From JAIUNP01 sp020161975 (lineage in GTDB: Bacteria; Pseudomonadota; Alphaproteobacteria; Rhizobiales; Beijerinckiaceae): 64,000 bases of DNA. Shown here piece after piece: positions 7,782 through 17,314 of the stretch (position 1 is its first letter; each line of letters begins with the position of its first letter). The translations under genes and the position numbers were made by a program. Below the pieces are notes generated by a model, which saw only the letters and a list, made by a program, of their open reading frames with translations, did no database searches and was not told where the DNA came from. The stretch is taken from NCBI GenBank assembly GCA_036745275.1, contig DAIOGK010000017.1, positions 1 through 64,000 of the forward strand. The letters run 5' to 3'.

Positions 7782-9032
7782 CTATCCCTTCGGCCGGTTC
7801 AGCAGCAGCCATTTGCGGTTGATGGCCGCAAGGCCCCAGGTCACGCCATAGAGATAGAACAGGTGTCTCCAGCGGTCGGAATCGATCTGGAACCCTTGCA
7901 GGATATGCGGGAACAGGGCCGACCAGATGACGATGGAATGCATCTGGAACGGCGTCTTGAGAAAGCAGTTCCTGAGCCCGAGATAACAGGTCGAGGCGAT
8001 GTAGCCCATGAAGGTCAGCCCGCCGAGCCAGCCATAGGACGAGAACGCCATGAGGTACACGTTATGCGGGTTCTCCGGCCAGAACAGGCCATGGCGGTTG
8101 GGGCCATAGCCGAAGGGGCGGACGAGCAGTTCGGGGATCGAACGCTTCTGGTTGCCGAAACGGCCGGAAGGGCCGGAGTCATAGTCCTTCTGGAGTACGA
8201 AGCGGTCGGCGAAGACCTGTGCCACATCGTCGATGGAGAGCGCGATGGTGAGAATGATCGTCAACGCCACCAGGGCAAGAATGCAGCCCTTGACGACCCG
8301 GTTTCTGAGGCGACGATCTTCGCTGGTGTAATAGGCGAGCACGATCATCGTGCCGGCTCCCACCACGATCGAGCCCCAGGCCCCGCGTGAGAATGACAGG
8401 AACAGACCGGTGACGATGATGACAAGAGAGACCGATTTCACGGCCATGTATCGTCCGCCGTGGAAGATGTCCCACAGCAGATAAAGAGCCGGCAGCACCA
8501 GAAACGGGCCAAGCACGTTGGGGTCGCGAAAGGTGCCGGAGGCGCGGCCATACATCGAGAAGATTTCGCCGAGACCCGCGACATTGGCATAGCCCAGAAT
8601 GCCTGCGGTCGCGGCCTGCACGGCGCCGATGATGAAGGCGGAACGGCAGACATTCAGTCGTGTCAGCGCATCCTCGTTCAACATCAGGCAGAAGAAGATG
8701 GCGGTGACGGCGACGAAATTGGTGCCGATGACGAACTCGCGGCTCCATTCGAAATCGATATAGGGCTGGAAGGCGATCAGCGCGCCGAGATTGTAGATCA
8801 CGAGAAAGAAAATGAACGGCATGTTGAGCCGGTCGATCTTCAGCCCCGTCAGCAGGAAGGCGCCCAGCGCCGCCAGGATGAAAACGTTGTAGAAAATATC
8901 GAGCAGGACGACCGAGCTTGAATAGATGGCAAGCCAGAGCAACGTCAGCCGGATGATATCGCCCATGCTGCGCCGGGTGCGTTCGGTATGGGGCAGGGTG
9001 GCATAGGGCGCCGGATAAATCGAAGCGTGCAT
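7782..9032 (-). CDS. O-antigen ligase / polysaccharide polymerase-like membrane protein
   Basis: The 416-aa protein has 10-12 hydrophobic helices and one large periplasmic loop (about residues 270-320, with KRSIPELLVRPFGYGPN). This is the layout of the Wzy_C/WaaL/ExoQ family, which polymerise or ligate lipid-linked glycans on the periplasmic side. FSRGAWG (about 215) and the loop Arg/His residues fit the family. Its start overlaps the stop of the phosphotransferase gene (TGATG), so the two are co-translated. Polymerase versus ligase cannot be decided from the sequence; no separate Wzy or Wzx flippase is visible nearby. Confidence 0.8.
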   Translation of the reverse strand: MHASIYPAPYATLPHTERTRRSMGDIIRLTLLWLAIYSSSVVLLDIFYNVFILAALGAFLLTGLKIDRLNMPFIFFLVIYNLGALIAFQPYIDFEWSREFVIGTNFVAVTAIFFCLMLNEDALTRLNVCRSAFIIGAVQAATAGILGYANVAGLGEIFSMYGRASGTFRDPNVLGPFLVLPALYLLWDIFHGGRYMAVKSVSLVIIVTGLFLSFSRGAWGSIVVGAGTMIVLAYYTSEDRRLRNRVVKGCILALVALTIILTIALSIDDVAQVFADRFVLQKDYDSGPSGRFGNQKRSIPELLVRPFGYGPNRHGLFWPENPHNVYLMAFSSYGWLGGLTFMGYIASTCYLGLRNCFLKTPFQMHSIVIWSALFPHILQGFQIDSDRWRHLFYLYGVTWGLAAINRKWLLLNRPKG

Positions 9033-10540
9033 CAGTAGGCCCTGTCACCGTTGATGAGTGCGAAAGGCGTGCGGATGAGAATGTAGAGGTCGAGCAGAAC
9101 CGACCAGTTCTCGATGTAGAAGAGGTCATGCTCGACGCGGCGCTGGATCTTCTCGCGCGTGTCGGTCTCCCCGCGCCAGCCGTTGATCTGCGCCCAGCCG
9201 GTGATGCCGGGCTTCACCTTGTGACGCGCGAAATAGCCGTCGACCACCTCGTCATAGAGGCGGTTCTCGGCCTTGGCGTGAATGGCATGGGGGCGCGGCC
9301 CAACCAGCGACAGACTGCCGCCGAATACGACATTGAAGAGCTGCGGCAGTTCGTCGATGGAGGTACGGCGCAGGAAACGCCCGACACGGGTGACGCGCGG
9401 ATCGTCCCGCGTCACCAGCTTGCGCGCGTCATGATCGGCGTCGCCCACATGCATCGAGCGGAACTTGAGCACCTCGACGAGCTGGTTGTTGAAGCCGTAG
9501 CGCTTCTGTCGGAACAGCACCGGTCCGGGCGAATCGAGCTTAACCGCCAGCGCGGCCAGCAGCATGACAGGCGAGAGCAGCACCAGAAGCAGCGAGCCGA
9601 TCACCCGGTCGAACAGCGCCTTGATAATGATGTCCCGATCGTTGAAGGGCTTGTCCGCAACATCGAACATCGGCACCGAGCCGATGAAGGAATAGCTACG
9701 CGGCCGCAGGCGCAGCCGCTGCGTATGCGCAGAAAGGCGGATATCGACGGGCAAGACCCACAACTTGCGCAGCATCGCGAGGATGCGTTCCTCCGCCGTC
9801 ACCGGCAGTGTGAAGATGACAAGATCGACCCGGACATTGCGGGCATAGGCGATCAGATCATCGACGCTGCCAAGCCGGGGATAGCCCGCAACGAGATCGG
9901 GCGAGCGCAGCTCATCCCGATCATCGAAAATGCCGCAGATTCGGATGTCATTCGCCTCGCCTGCGTTGAGGGCGTTGATCAGCTCGAGTGCATGGTCGCC
10001 GCCGCCGACAATGGCGGTGCGCCGATCGAGAAGCCCGCGCCGGGTGAGGGACCGGACGACCGCATTGAGAAGAACATGCCGGACCAGGAGCGCCATCAAG
10101 CCAAAGATAAACCAGCCGCCGAAGACGACGCGCGAAAACACACCTTCCAGCTTGAGGAAGAAGACGACCGCCATCAGGGCGAAGAAGACGGTGGAATAGC
10201 CGCCGACGATGGCGAGCGCCGGGCGGAAGACCTGTCGGAAATTGCTGATCCGGTAGACGCCGAGATTCTGGAGAATCACAACCGTCGTCAACGCCACGCC
10301 GGGCACCGCCCACCAGTACTGGGGCTTTACGGCTTCATGTGCCGGAATCCAGAGATAGGTGATCAGCGCGCCGATGGTCGCGACCAGGACGAAGTCGAGC
10401 AGCCGGGCTGCGCCGGCCACCATCACGGGTGAAATCTCGTTGCGGCGGGTGGGCTGCCCCACCGTCTCGGCCAGCCGGGGCCGTGCCGGCGCCTCCGGTG
10501 GGGGCGGTGGTGCGGTCGATGTGTCGTGTTCAACCATCAT
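9032..10540 (-). CDS. Undecaprenyl-phosphate glycosylphosphotransferase (WcaJ/PssA-like)
   Basis: This 502-aa enzyme should start exopolysaccharide assembly by moving a hexose-1-phosphate onto undecaprenyl phosphate. Four N-terminal membrane helices precede a nucleotide-binding-like domain (around RTAIVGGGDHALELINAL), a fifth membrane segment (DRVIGSLLLVLLSPVML) and the catalytic bacterial sugar-transferase domain. Its hallmarks are visible: DSPGPVLFRQKRYG, LKFRSM, RRTSIDELPQLFNV, LVGPRPHA and KPGITGWAQ. The start is set at 10540 (ATGATG) because the longer reading frame would overlap the upstream glycosyltransferase gene. The N-terminal tail is Pro-rich. Confidence 0.92.
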   Translation of the reverse strand: MMVEHDTSTAPPPPPEAPARPRLAETVGQPTRRNEISPVMVAGAARLLDFVLVATIGALITYLWIPAHEAVKPQYWWAVPGVALTTVVILQNLGVYRISNFRQVFRPALAIVGGYSTVFFALMAVVFFLKLEGVFSRVVFGGWFIFGLMALLVRHVLLNAVVRSLTRRGLLDRRTAIVGGGDHALELINALNAGEANDIRICGIFDDRDELRSPDLVAGYPRLGSVDDLIAYARNVRVDLVIFTLPVTAEERILAMLRKLWVLPVDIRLSAHTQRLRLRPRSYSFIGSVPMFDVADKPFNDRDIIIKALFDRVIGSLLLVLLSPVMLLAALAVKLDSPGPVLFRQKRYGFNNQLVEVLKFRSMHVGDADHDARKLVTRDDPRVTRVGRFLRRTSIDELPQLFNVVFGGSLSLVGPRPHAIHAKAENRLYDEVVDGYFARHKVKPGITGWAQINGWRGETDTREKIQRRVEHDLFYIENWSVLLDLYILIRTPFALINGDRAY

Positions 10541-10559
10541 CGTTCCCGCCTTTGCGGTG

Positions 10560-11699
10560 TCAGGCCCGGCTCTTCCGCAGCGCGATGGCTTCGCGATGCG
10601 CCGCAATGACGGCATTGGCCATCTTGCTAACGTCGAAGATCGGGCGCGCGCGGTCCGCCAGCGCAAGCGAGCGGCTCGCCAGCGCCTCGGGTGACAAGGT
10701 GAGCGCTTCGCCCATCAGGGCGGTCAGCCGGTCGAGATCTTCCGGCGGGATCATCCAGTCATAATCCTGACCCACGATCTCGGGAATGCCGCCGACATTC
10801 GTGGTGATCAGCGGCACCTGCGCGGCTACCGCCTCCAGAACGATATAGGGCAGGGATTCGGCCCGCGACGGCACGACCATGATGCGCCCGCGCTTCAGCC
10901 CTTCCGCACCGGGCATTGGCCCGGTGAACGTCGCCTGCTTTGCGATGCCGAGTTCCACCGTCATGGATTTGAGCAGCGCCTCGTCCGGCCCGCCGCCAAT
11001 GATGGTGATCGTCGGAGTCTTGCCGTTGGTTGAGAGGCGGGCAACCGCTTTCAGCAGAGTGTCGATGCCTTTGGCCGCCCGCAACTCGCCGATGAACAGG
11101 AAGTCGGTTGGATTTTCGACGGTTTTCCGTGGCTCGAATTCATGCGGATAGAGCCCGTTCAGCACCACGCGGACCAGCTTGTCCGTCTGGCCGACTTCCT
11201 CGTGGAAGCGGCTGCCGATATAGGCGCTTTCAAAGGTGAAGAGATCGGTTCCCCGTTCAAGAAACGTCTCGGTCAGCATGTAGAGCTTGCTGACGAGCGT
11301 GCCGGGCCGGTAGTTGAAGCTGCCGCCGTGGGGCGTGTAGGCGCGAACCGGCCCGTTCCGCCAGAGCGATGCGTCAAACCGCGCATAAAGCCCGCCCTTC
11401 GAGCCATGGCCATGGATGACATCGACGTTGAGTTCGCGCGCGAGCCGGGCGATGGCGCGGATGTTGGTCACGTCGCTGGGGTGCGGATTGCGGTGCATCG
11501 GCATCCGGTGAATGCCAAGCGGGCACATCGGCCCGAGTTCGGCGAACACCTCTTCGGCTCTTGCGCCGCCAGTCATGGAATCGGCGACGATGCCGATCTG
11601 GTGCCCCGCCTCGGCCTGATGCCGCACGAGATCAATCACCTGGCGGAACAGACCGCCCAGCGGCGCGCGGAAAACGTAAAGGATGCGCAGCCCGCTCAT
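10560..11699 (-). CDS. Glycosyltransferase family 4
   Basis: The 379-aa protein has the GT-B two-domain fold of GT4 enzymes. The N-terminal half opens with RILYVFRAPLGGLFRQVIDLV, and the C-terminal half contains FLFIGELRAAKGIDTLLKA, ITIIGGGPDE and the donor-binding EAVAAQVPLITTNVGGIPEI segment. It probably adds a sugar to the lipid-linked intermediate made by the downstream phosphotransferase. The start at 11699 (MSGLRIL) has GAGGTGGG just upstream; a GTG three codons earlier overlaps that site. It sits in a run of four same-strand genes ending with the ligase-like protein. Confidence 0.9.
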   Translation of the reverse strand: MSGLRILYVFRAPLGGLFRQVIDLVRHQAEAGHQIGIVADSMTGGARAEEVFAELGPMCPLGIHRMPMHRNPHPSDVTNIRAIARLARELNVDVIHGHGSKGGLYARFDASLWRNGPVRAYTPHGGSFNYRPGTLVSKLYMLTETFLERGTDLFTFESAYIGSRFHEEVGQTDKLVRVVLNGLYPHEFEPRKTVENPTDFLFIGELRAAKGIDTLLKAVARLSTNGKTPTITIIGGGPDEALLKSMTVELGIAKQATFTGPMPGAEGLKRGRIMVVPSRAESLPYIVLEAVAAQVPLITTNVGGIPEIVGQDYDWMIPPEDLDRLTALMGEALTLSPEALASRSLALADRARPIFDVSKMANAVIAAHREAIALRKSRA

Positions 11700-11715
11700 C
11701 GAACCCACCTCACGC

Positions 11716-12276
11716 TCAGAAGAAGCGCTCTTTGACGACCACGGTGTCGCCGGGGCGAATGGGTGTGGTCACAGGAACATTGACGGTGACAAGATCGCCA
11801 TTCACCACGCGCGTCACCTCGGCATAGGTTCGTGCGGCGCGGGGGGAATAGCCACCGGCAATCGCCACGGCGGTCTGGATCGTCATGTTGTTGACGTAAG
11901 GATATTGCCCGGATGTGGTCACCTCGCCGAGAATGAAGAAGGGGCGGTAGGTATCCACCTCGACGCTGACCTTCGGCTCGCGCAGGAAGCCGTTGCGCAG
12001 GCGCCCTTCGATGGATTTTTCGAGCGCGCCGGTGGTCAGGCCGCGCGCGTCCACCGCGCCGATCAACGGCATCGAAATCCGGCCCGCGCCGTCCACGGCA
12101 TAGATGTTCGACAGCGCATCCTGCCCGAAAACGATGATGCGCAGCTTGTCGCCGGCGCTCAGCGTATACGGTTCATGCAGACTGGCCTGGAGCACATCCG
12201 GCGGCATGACTGTCGGCGCGCAGCCCGCGAGCTGCAGGGCCGCCAGCACGGCAATGAATGCGTTCGATCGTTTCAT
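11716..12276 (-). CDS. Polysaccharide export lipoprotein (Wza/KpsD family)
   Basis: The 186-aa product has a lipoprotein signal (FIAVLAALQLAGC, lipobox Cys about residue 18). A Poly_export domain follows (YTLSAGDKLRIIVFGQDALS...YAVDGAGRISMPLIGAVDARG), then one SLBB-like domain (FFILGEVTTSGQYPYVNNM). It is much shorter than E. coli Wza (about 380 aa), as is common for rhizobial homologues, and should form or organise the outer-membrane exit of the exopolysaccharide. The start is chosen to give a normal lipoprotein signal. It is divergent from the co-polymerase gene across about 150 bp, which presumably holds both promoters. Confidence 0.9.
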   Translation of the reverse strand: MKRSNAFIAVLAALQLAGCAPTVMPPDVLQASLHEPYTLSAGDKLRIIVFGQDALSNIYAVDGAGRISMPLIGAVDARGLTTGALEKSIEGRLRNGFLREPKVSVEVDTYRPFFILGEVTTSGQYPYVNNMTIQTAVAIAGGYSPRAARTYAEVTRVVNGDLVTVNVPVTTPIRPGDTVVVKERFF

Positions 12277-12428
12277 GGCGTGACGGGACTCAACGTTTGT
12301 TCTGGCCCCGAGCATCGGCACTTATGGTTAATGTTTTACGAATTTCCGCTGATTTTCAGGGGATTAACCCGGCAATAACCATGTTCGTTCGTAATCTGGT
12401 GAACTGACGAGTCTGGAGACGTGTGCTT

Positions 12429-14642
12429 ATGTCTGGCGCTTACCCTGCCGAACTTGGACGCCTGCCCGAAGGTGACAACACCATCGGCGGCGTGTTCACG
12501 GAGCTTAATCGCAAGAAACTCTGGATTCTTGTTCCGACCCTGCTGGCGCTCGTTGGCGCGGTGATTTTCGTCAATGTCGTCAAGCCTAAATATACCGGCG
12601 AGGCGCGCATCCTGCTGGAAAACCGCGACAACTATTTCACCCGTCCGGACAAGGAACAGCGCGGTTCCGATCCGCCACTCGACACCGAGGCGGTGCAGAG
12701 TCAGGTGCAGACGATCATGTCGCGCGATATCGCGAAGGCGGCGATCCGCAAGCTCGATCTCGCCAGCCGCGAAGAATTCGACCCGGTGAAGAAAGACCCG
12801 AGTGTGCTCAAGCGCATCCTCGCGCTGATCGGCCTGACCAAGGATCCGCTGGCTGTGCCGCCCGAAGAGCGCATCCTTGAGACCTTCTTCGAGAAGCTGC
12901 TCGTGTTCAACGTCGGCAAGTCCCGCGTGATTGCCATCGAGTTTTCCTCCCGCGACCCGGAACTGGCGGAGCGGGGCGCCAATGTCATTGCCGAGGAGTA
13001 TATCTCCTTCCAGCGCGAGGCGAAGAAATCGACGACACAGGGGGCCAGCGCCTGGCTTGCGCAGGCCATCGAGCCAATGCGCGCGCGGGTGGCCGAGGCG
13101 GAAGCAAAGGTGGAAGCCTTCCGGGCCGAGCATGGCCTGCTGATCGGCTCCAGCAATGCAACCATCGCAACACAGCAACTGGGCGAGATGAACACGCAGA
13201 TGTCAGCGGCGCGGGCAGCCCAGACCGAGCTCAACGCCAAGGCGAAGATGATCCGCGATGCGCTGCGCACCGGGCGCATCTTCGAGACGTCCGAAGTGGT
13301 CAACAACGAACTCGTCCGGCGGCTTCTCGAACAGCGTGTGGGCATGAAAACCCAGATTGCGCTGGAAGAGCGCTCGCTTCTGCCCGGCCATCCGCGCATG
13401 AAGGAGTTGCACGCCCAGTTGGCAGACCTTGAAAACCAGATCCGCACCGCCGCCGAGCGGACAGCGCGGACGCTGGAGAACGACGCCCGCGTGGCCGGCG
13501 CCCGTGTCCAGAGCCTCCAGGCCGAATTCGAGGGCCAGAAGCGCACGGCAGCCAATGCCAACGAGCAGGAGGTGCAACTCCGCGCGCTGGAACGTGAGGC
13601 GCGGGCCCTGCGGGAAAATTATGAGCAGTATCTCGCCAAATACCGCGATTCTCTGTCGCGCGATGCCGATGCGGCGGCTCCGGCCGATGCCCGGATCATC
13701 TCGCGCGCTGTATTGCCGCAACTGCCGGCCTTCCCGAAGAAGGTGCCGATCATCCTTCTGGCAACGCTCGCAACCCTGGTGCTGACCTCGGCCATCATCA
13801 TCACGCGCTTCCTGTTTGCTGCCGATGTCGGCACCGGGGTGGTCATGCCGCCCTATGTCCAGGCTCCGCCCCCGTTGTCGGGCTACGCGCCACAACCGCA
13901 ACAGCCCGTGATGTATCCGAACACCGGGCCGCCGCCCGCAGAAGCCGTCGCCACAGCGCCGATGGCCCCGCCGGCGGAACGGCCACAGCCCCGCCCGACC
14001 CCGCGGCCCCGGCCCGCGGACGCATTGGCTGCGCTCGAACCGCTGGTGGATGATCTTTGTGGCCTGAAACGTTCAGCAACGGCGCTGGTGATCGGGTGCC
14101 AGTCTTTCGGCGGCGATGTCGCCTCCGGCACCACGGCTCTGCCGCTGGCCCGGGCGCTGGCCATGCGCGGCAGCACGATCCTGCTCGACATGACAGGGCA
14201 CGGCCCGGAAGCGGAGCAGGCGATCGGTCGCTATCAGCCGGCAGGCCTTGCCGACATGATGGCTGGCGCGGCGAGTTTTGCCGATATCATCCACCGGGAT
14301 CGCCAGTCGCGCCTGCACATCATTCCGTTTGGCAGCGGCGCAGGGCAGCATGTGGACGCCGGAAGTATTGACTTCGCCGAGATGATCGACGCGCTCAGCC
14401 AGACCTATGACTTTGTGCTGGTCGATGCCGGACCGCTGGGCGCGGGCACGGCGCTGATTGCCCACACCGGCGCCATGGTGCTGGTGGCAAGCCGCGATGA
14501 CAGCGATCCTGCAGTGCGCGGCGCCTTCGAGCGGCTGGATGCGCATCTGCCCGGTCGGGTGACGATTGTGGTCGAGGAGCCCACGATCAGAACGCCGTCT
14601 CCGGCCAACGACACGGCACGCCAGTCCACGACGGCGGCATAG
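12429..14642 (+). CDS. Polysaccharide co-polymerase of Wzc/GumC type with decayed BY-kinase domain
   Basis: The 737-aa inner-membrane protein has a Wzz domain between two membrane segments (about 31-50 and 437-463), joined by long coiled coils (about 205-410). A Pro-rich linker (470-530) and a C-terminal P-loop-like cytoplasmic domain (about 545-715) follow. The usual BY-kinase Walker A lysine is missing (GGDVASGTTALP, about 561-572). The second Asp of Walker A' is lost (ILLDMTG), while Walker B (FVLVDAG) remains. There is no C-terminal tyrosine cluster. It should control chain length with the divergent Wza-like protein but probably cannot autophosphorylate. A GTG at 12423 is an alternative start; the GGAG site at 12415-12418 serves either. 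Confidence 0.88.
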   Translation: MSGAYPAELGRLPEGDNTIGGVFTELNRKKLWILVPTLLALVGAVIFVNVVKPKYTGEARILLENRDNYFTRPDKEQRGSDPPLDTEAVQSQVQTIMSRDIAKAAIRKLDLASREEFDPVKKDPSVLKRILALIGLTKDPLAVPPEERILETFFEKLLVFNVGKSRVIAIEFSSRDPELAERGANVIAEEYISFQREAKKSTTQGASAWLAQAIEPMRARVAEAEAKVEAFRAEHGLLIGSSNATIATQQLGEMNTQMSAARAAQTELNAKAKMIRDALRTGRIFETSEVVNNELVRRLLEQRVGMKTQIALEERSLLPGHPRMKELHAQLADLENQIRTAAERTARTLENDARVAGARVQSLQAEFEGQKRTAANANEQEVQLRALEREARALRENYEQYLAKYRDSLSRDADAAAPADARIISRAVLPQLPAFPKKVPIILLATLATLVLTSAIIITRFLFAADVGTGVVMPPYVQAPPPLSGYAPQPQQPVMYPNTGPPPAEAVATAPMAPPAERPQPRPTPRPRPADALAALEPLVDDLCGLKRSATALVIGCQSFGGDVASGTTALPLARALAMRGSTILLDMTGHGPEAEQAIGRYQPAGLADMMAGAASFADIIHRDRQSRLHIIPFGSGAGQHVDAGSIDFAEMIDALSQTYDFVLVDAGPLGAGTALIAHTGAMVLVASRDDSDPAVRGAFERLDAHLPGRVTIVVEEPTIRTPSPANDTARQSTTAA

Positions 14643-14676
14643 GACAACGGAACGGACGAAAGACGCGGGGGCCCGC

Positions 14677-15849
14677 TCAGCCCCGCGTTTTCATTTTTCG
14701 GACAGCCGCGATGAGCCGCTGCCCGTGCGACGACTGCTTCAGCCAGCGCTTCAGCCGTCCGCCGGTTGACAGGGCAAGGGCGCCAAGCCGCCCCTTGATG
14801 GACACCGGCACACAGCTGTCGAAGAGCGGTTCGGTCTGGTCGCAGATCTTGCTCTTGTAATGGGCTTCGCCCACACCGAGATCGAAAGTCGTCAGGCCGC
14901 GCGCGCAGAGATTGCGGATCATGTGAACCAGCAGGACCTCGCCTGGCGAGGAGCGCGAAATCTCCGGCGAGGCATCGAAGGCTGTGACAACGCCAGAAAA
15001 GCGCTTGGCATCGGCCACGCCGGCATAGATTGCGGCCGGGGCATCGTTCACCATCAGCGCATGAAATTCCAGCGTACCGTCGCGCGTGACGGTTTGAAGG
15101 AAGGCGCGCACGTCATCGCCCGCGAAGGGATCGGAAATGCCCTGATCCTTGAAGCGGGCCGCCTTGAGCGCAAGGAAACTGTCGAGCATGGCAAGCGCCT
15201 CGGGGCCGGGCGCGGGCCGATGATAGCGCACCACGGCCACCTGTTGCAGCTTGGCTTCCTTCTGCCGGAGCTTCTTGCGTGTGTCCTTGGAGAACCGCGC
15301 ATGCAGCACATCTTCGGCATTGCTGCCGAGCGAGAACTTGTAGCCGGCACTCGGTGAAGGCTGGCCCGAGAGCTGCGCGAGCGGATTGGCCCGGCCATCC
15401 CATTCGAGCGGCTGGTTGATGAACTGGAAAATGTCGACATTCAGCTGCCGTCCGGCATCATGCAGTGCCTTGAGAATGTCGTCCCGCGAGACAGTATCCG
15501 CAGCGCCGGAGAACAGCGGCAGATTGAAATTCGCGTGTTTGCCACCGATGAACCGCGCAACCCTCAGCCCGCCACTGCGCGCGATGGCCAGCGGCAGAAC
15601 CATCAGCACGGTGCCGGTCAGCCCACGCAGGGTGAGAATGGCGCCATCTTCGCTGGCCGGCTCATTGACGTGTTTGAGATAGGCCTCGATCCAGCGGATC
15701 GATTGATAGGGCGAGACCGTTCCAGTGGTGCCGAGCGCCTCCCACACCGCGCGCAAGGCGGCGGGTGTGCGGGCGATCTCGACGATGATGCCGTCGGTGC
15801 CTGTGGCGTGGGGCAGGGCGGCGGCATCATGAAATGTGACAGCAGACAT
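14677..15849 (-). CDS. CelD/BcsL-type GNAT acyltransferase
   Basis: The 390-aa protein matches the GNAT proteins annotated as cellulose-biosynthesis CelD (Acetyltransf_6). It has the N-terminal W..LGTTGTVSPYQSIRWIEAYLKH segment, the basic ARFSKDTRKKLRQKEAKL helix (about 185-205) and the C-terminal acyl-CoA fold, with SPGEVLLVHMIRNLCARG and FDLGVGEAHYKSKI. Family members probably acylate sugars during exopolysaccharide synthesis. It lies head to head with the deacetylase gene and tail to tail with the co-polymerase. The start at 15849 (MSAVTF) is preferred over a GTG at 15885. Confidence 0.82.
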   Translation of the reverse strand: MSAVTFHDAAALPHATGTDGIIVEIARTPAALRAVWEALGTTGTVSPYQSIRWIEAYLKHVNEPASEDGAILTLRGLTGTVLMVLPLAIARSGGLRVARFIGGKHANFNLPLFSGAADTVSRDDILKALHDAGRQLNVDIFQFINQPLEWDGRANPLAQLSGQPSPSAGYKFSLGSNAEDVLHARFSKDTRKKLRQKEAKLQQVAVVRYHRPAPGPEALAMLDSFLALKAARFKDQGISDPFAGDDVRAFLQTVTRDGTLEFHALMVNDAPAAIYAGVADAKRFSGVVTAFDASPEISRSSPGEVLLVHMIRNLCARGLTTFDLGVGEAHYKSKICDQTEPLFDSCVPVSIKGRLGALALSTGGRLKRWLKQSSHGQRLIAAVRKMKTRG

Positions 15850-15965
15850 GGGCTTCCCGAAGTGACGCGAGGTTTTCGACACCATGGCCGCTCAACGGCA
15901 ACGAATCCTCAACGCGCCCCGCGCATAAAGGAGGAACGGGCATATTTGGGTTGGTATGGTGGATA

Positions 15966-17015
15966 ATGAGTGACCTGCGTTACACAGCGATTGCGGCTCT
16001 GCTGAAGCTGTTGCGTCTGACCGGCGCAACGCGGGCGCTGGCACCGGCCTTTCGCGGGCGCGGGGTCATACTGACCATGCACCATGTGCGCCCGGCCAGT
16101 GATTTTTCCTTCGCGCCCAACCGCATTCTGGAAATCACGCCGGAGTTTCTGGAAGAGACCGTGCAGCTTCTGGCTGATCAGGGCTATGAAATTGCCGCGC
16201 TCGATGAAGTGCCCGCGCGGCTCCGTTCCGATGGTCCGCCCTTTGCCGTGCTGACCTTCGATGACGGCTATCGCGACAACGGCCATTTTGCCTGGCCGGT
16301 TCTGCACAGGCACAAGGCGCCGTTCACGATCTTTGTCACCCCGGGTTTTGCGGACGCGACGGCGCCGCTCTGGTGGCTCGATCTTGAAGAGGCGATTGCC
16401 TGTCAGGATCACGTCTCCGCCCCGCTTTCCACCGGTCGGCTGGAACTGCCCGCCGCGACAGCGGAGGAAAAGACCCGCGCCTTCGAGACGATTTACTGGG
16501 CCCTGCGCCCCGGCCCGGAGGGGGAGATGCGCGCCGTTATCGCCCGCATGGCGGAGGAGGCGGGCATCGACCCGCTTCAGCGCACGCGCGACCTCTGCAT
16601 GCGCTGGAACGAAATCCGCACCATGGCGTCCGATCCGCTCTGCACCATCGGCGCCCATACCATGACGCACCCCATGCTTGCCAAACACGCCGAGGCGATT
16701 GCCCGCGTTGAAATGGCGGAAAGCAAGGCCATCATCGAGGAGCAGCTTGGCCGCGAGGTGCGGCATCTCGCCTTCCCGGTGGGGGACCCCGGTTCCGCCG
16801 GCGCGCGTGAGTTCGCGCTTGCCCGCGCCTGCGGCTTTGAAACCGCCGTCACCACGCGCCCGGGTGTGCTTTTCGCCGACCATCTTGCGCATCTGACAGC
16901 GCTGCCGCGCATTTCGGTGAACGGGCTGTTCCAGCGACGCGGTGATGTCGCGGCGCTGATCTCGGGCGTGCCGACGGCGTTGCAGAACCGCGGACGGCGC
17001 CTCAACATCGCCTGA
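15966..17015 (+). CDS. Polysaccharide deacetylase (NodB-homology, CE4) family protein
   Basis: The 349-aa protein has the NodB motifs: LTFDDGYRDN (catalytic Asp and first metal Asp, about 98-107) and IGAHTMTHPML (His-x3-His type metal site, about 222-232). RHLAFPVGDPGSAG comes later. It opens ILTMHHVRP and lacks a signal peptide, so it may act on a lipid-linked or cytoplasmic substrate. With the acyltransferase next door it likely tunes the acylation of the exopolysaccharide. The ribosome site is unclear: an AAAGGAGG at 15927-15934 is far from any in-frame start. Confidence 0.85.
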   Translation: MSDLRYTAIAALLKLLRLTGATRALAPAFRGRGVILTMHHVRPASDFSFAPNRILEITPEFLEETVQLLADQGYEIAALDEVPARLRSDGPPFAVLTFDDGYRDNGHFAWPVLHRHKAPFTIFVTPGFADATAPLWWLDLEEAIACQDHVSAPLSTGRLELPAATAEEKTRAFETIYWALRPGPEGEMRAVIARMAEEAGIDPLQRTRDLCMRWNEIRTMASDPLCTIGAHTMTHPMLAKHAEAIARVEMAESKAIIEEQLGREVRHLAFPVGDPGSAGAREFALARACGFETAVTTRPGVLFADHLAHLTALPRISVNGLFQRRGDVAALISGVPTALQNRGRRLNIA

Positions 17016-17032
17016 ACCAGCACCGAACTGCG

Positions 17033-17245
17033 CTATTCGCCCTCGCGCCGCCGCTCCATCCAGGCGATCAGCGGCATGATCGGCAGGATCCAGGCCAGTC
17101 CGCCAAGCGCATAGAACAGAAGCTGTGTGACCGGCCCGGCGCCCTTCAGGACGGGCTGTGCCAGCGCCATCACCAGCAGCGCATAGGCGATAACGAACAG
17201 CAGGATCGCCGCAGTTCCGATCAGTTTGCGCGTACGCCGGCCCAT
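17033..17245 (-). CDS. DUF2842 small membrane protein
   Basis: The 70-aa protein has two hydrophobic helices (about 8-30 and 40-62), a basic N-terminus (MGRRTRKLIG) and an ILPIMPLIAWM motif near the end. This is the pattern of the alphaproteobacterial DUF2842 family. It is divergent from the haem A synthase gene, a neighbour often seen for this family, which hints at a link to cytochrome oxidase assembly. Function unknown. Confidence 0.8.
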   Translation of the reverse strand: MGRRTRKLIGTAAILLFVIAYALLVMALAQPVLKGAGPVTQLLFYALGGLAWILPIMPLIAWMERRREGE

Positions 17246-17314
17246 GCCGCCTCCTTGTTCTCAGGTCACGGGAGGCTTATGAGCGCGGGGGACGTCGATC
17301 AAGGAAATTCCGCC

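Noticed and set aside
9128..10432. 434-aa plus-strand ORF opposite the glycosylphosphotransferase
   Set aside because: It is the antisense shadow of a well-supported gene in GC-rich DNA; composition is His/Arg/Gln-rich with no domain.
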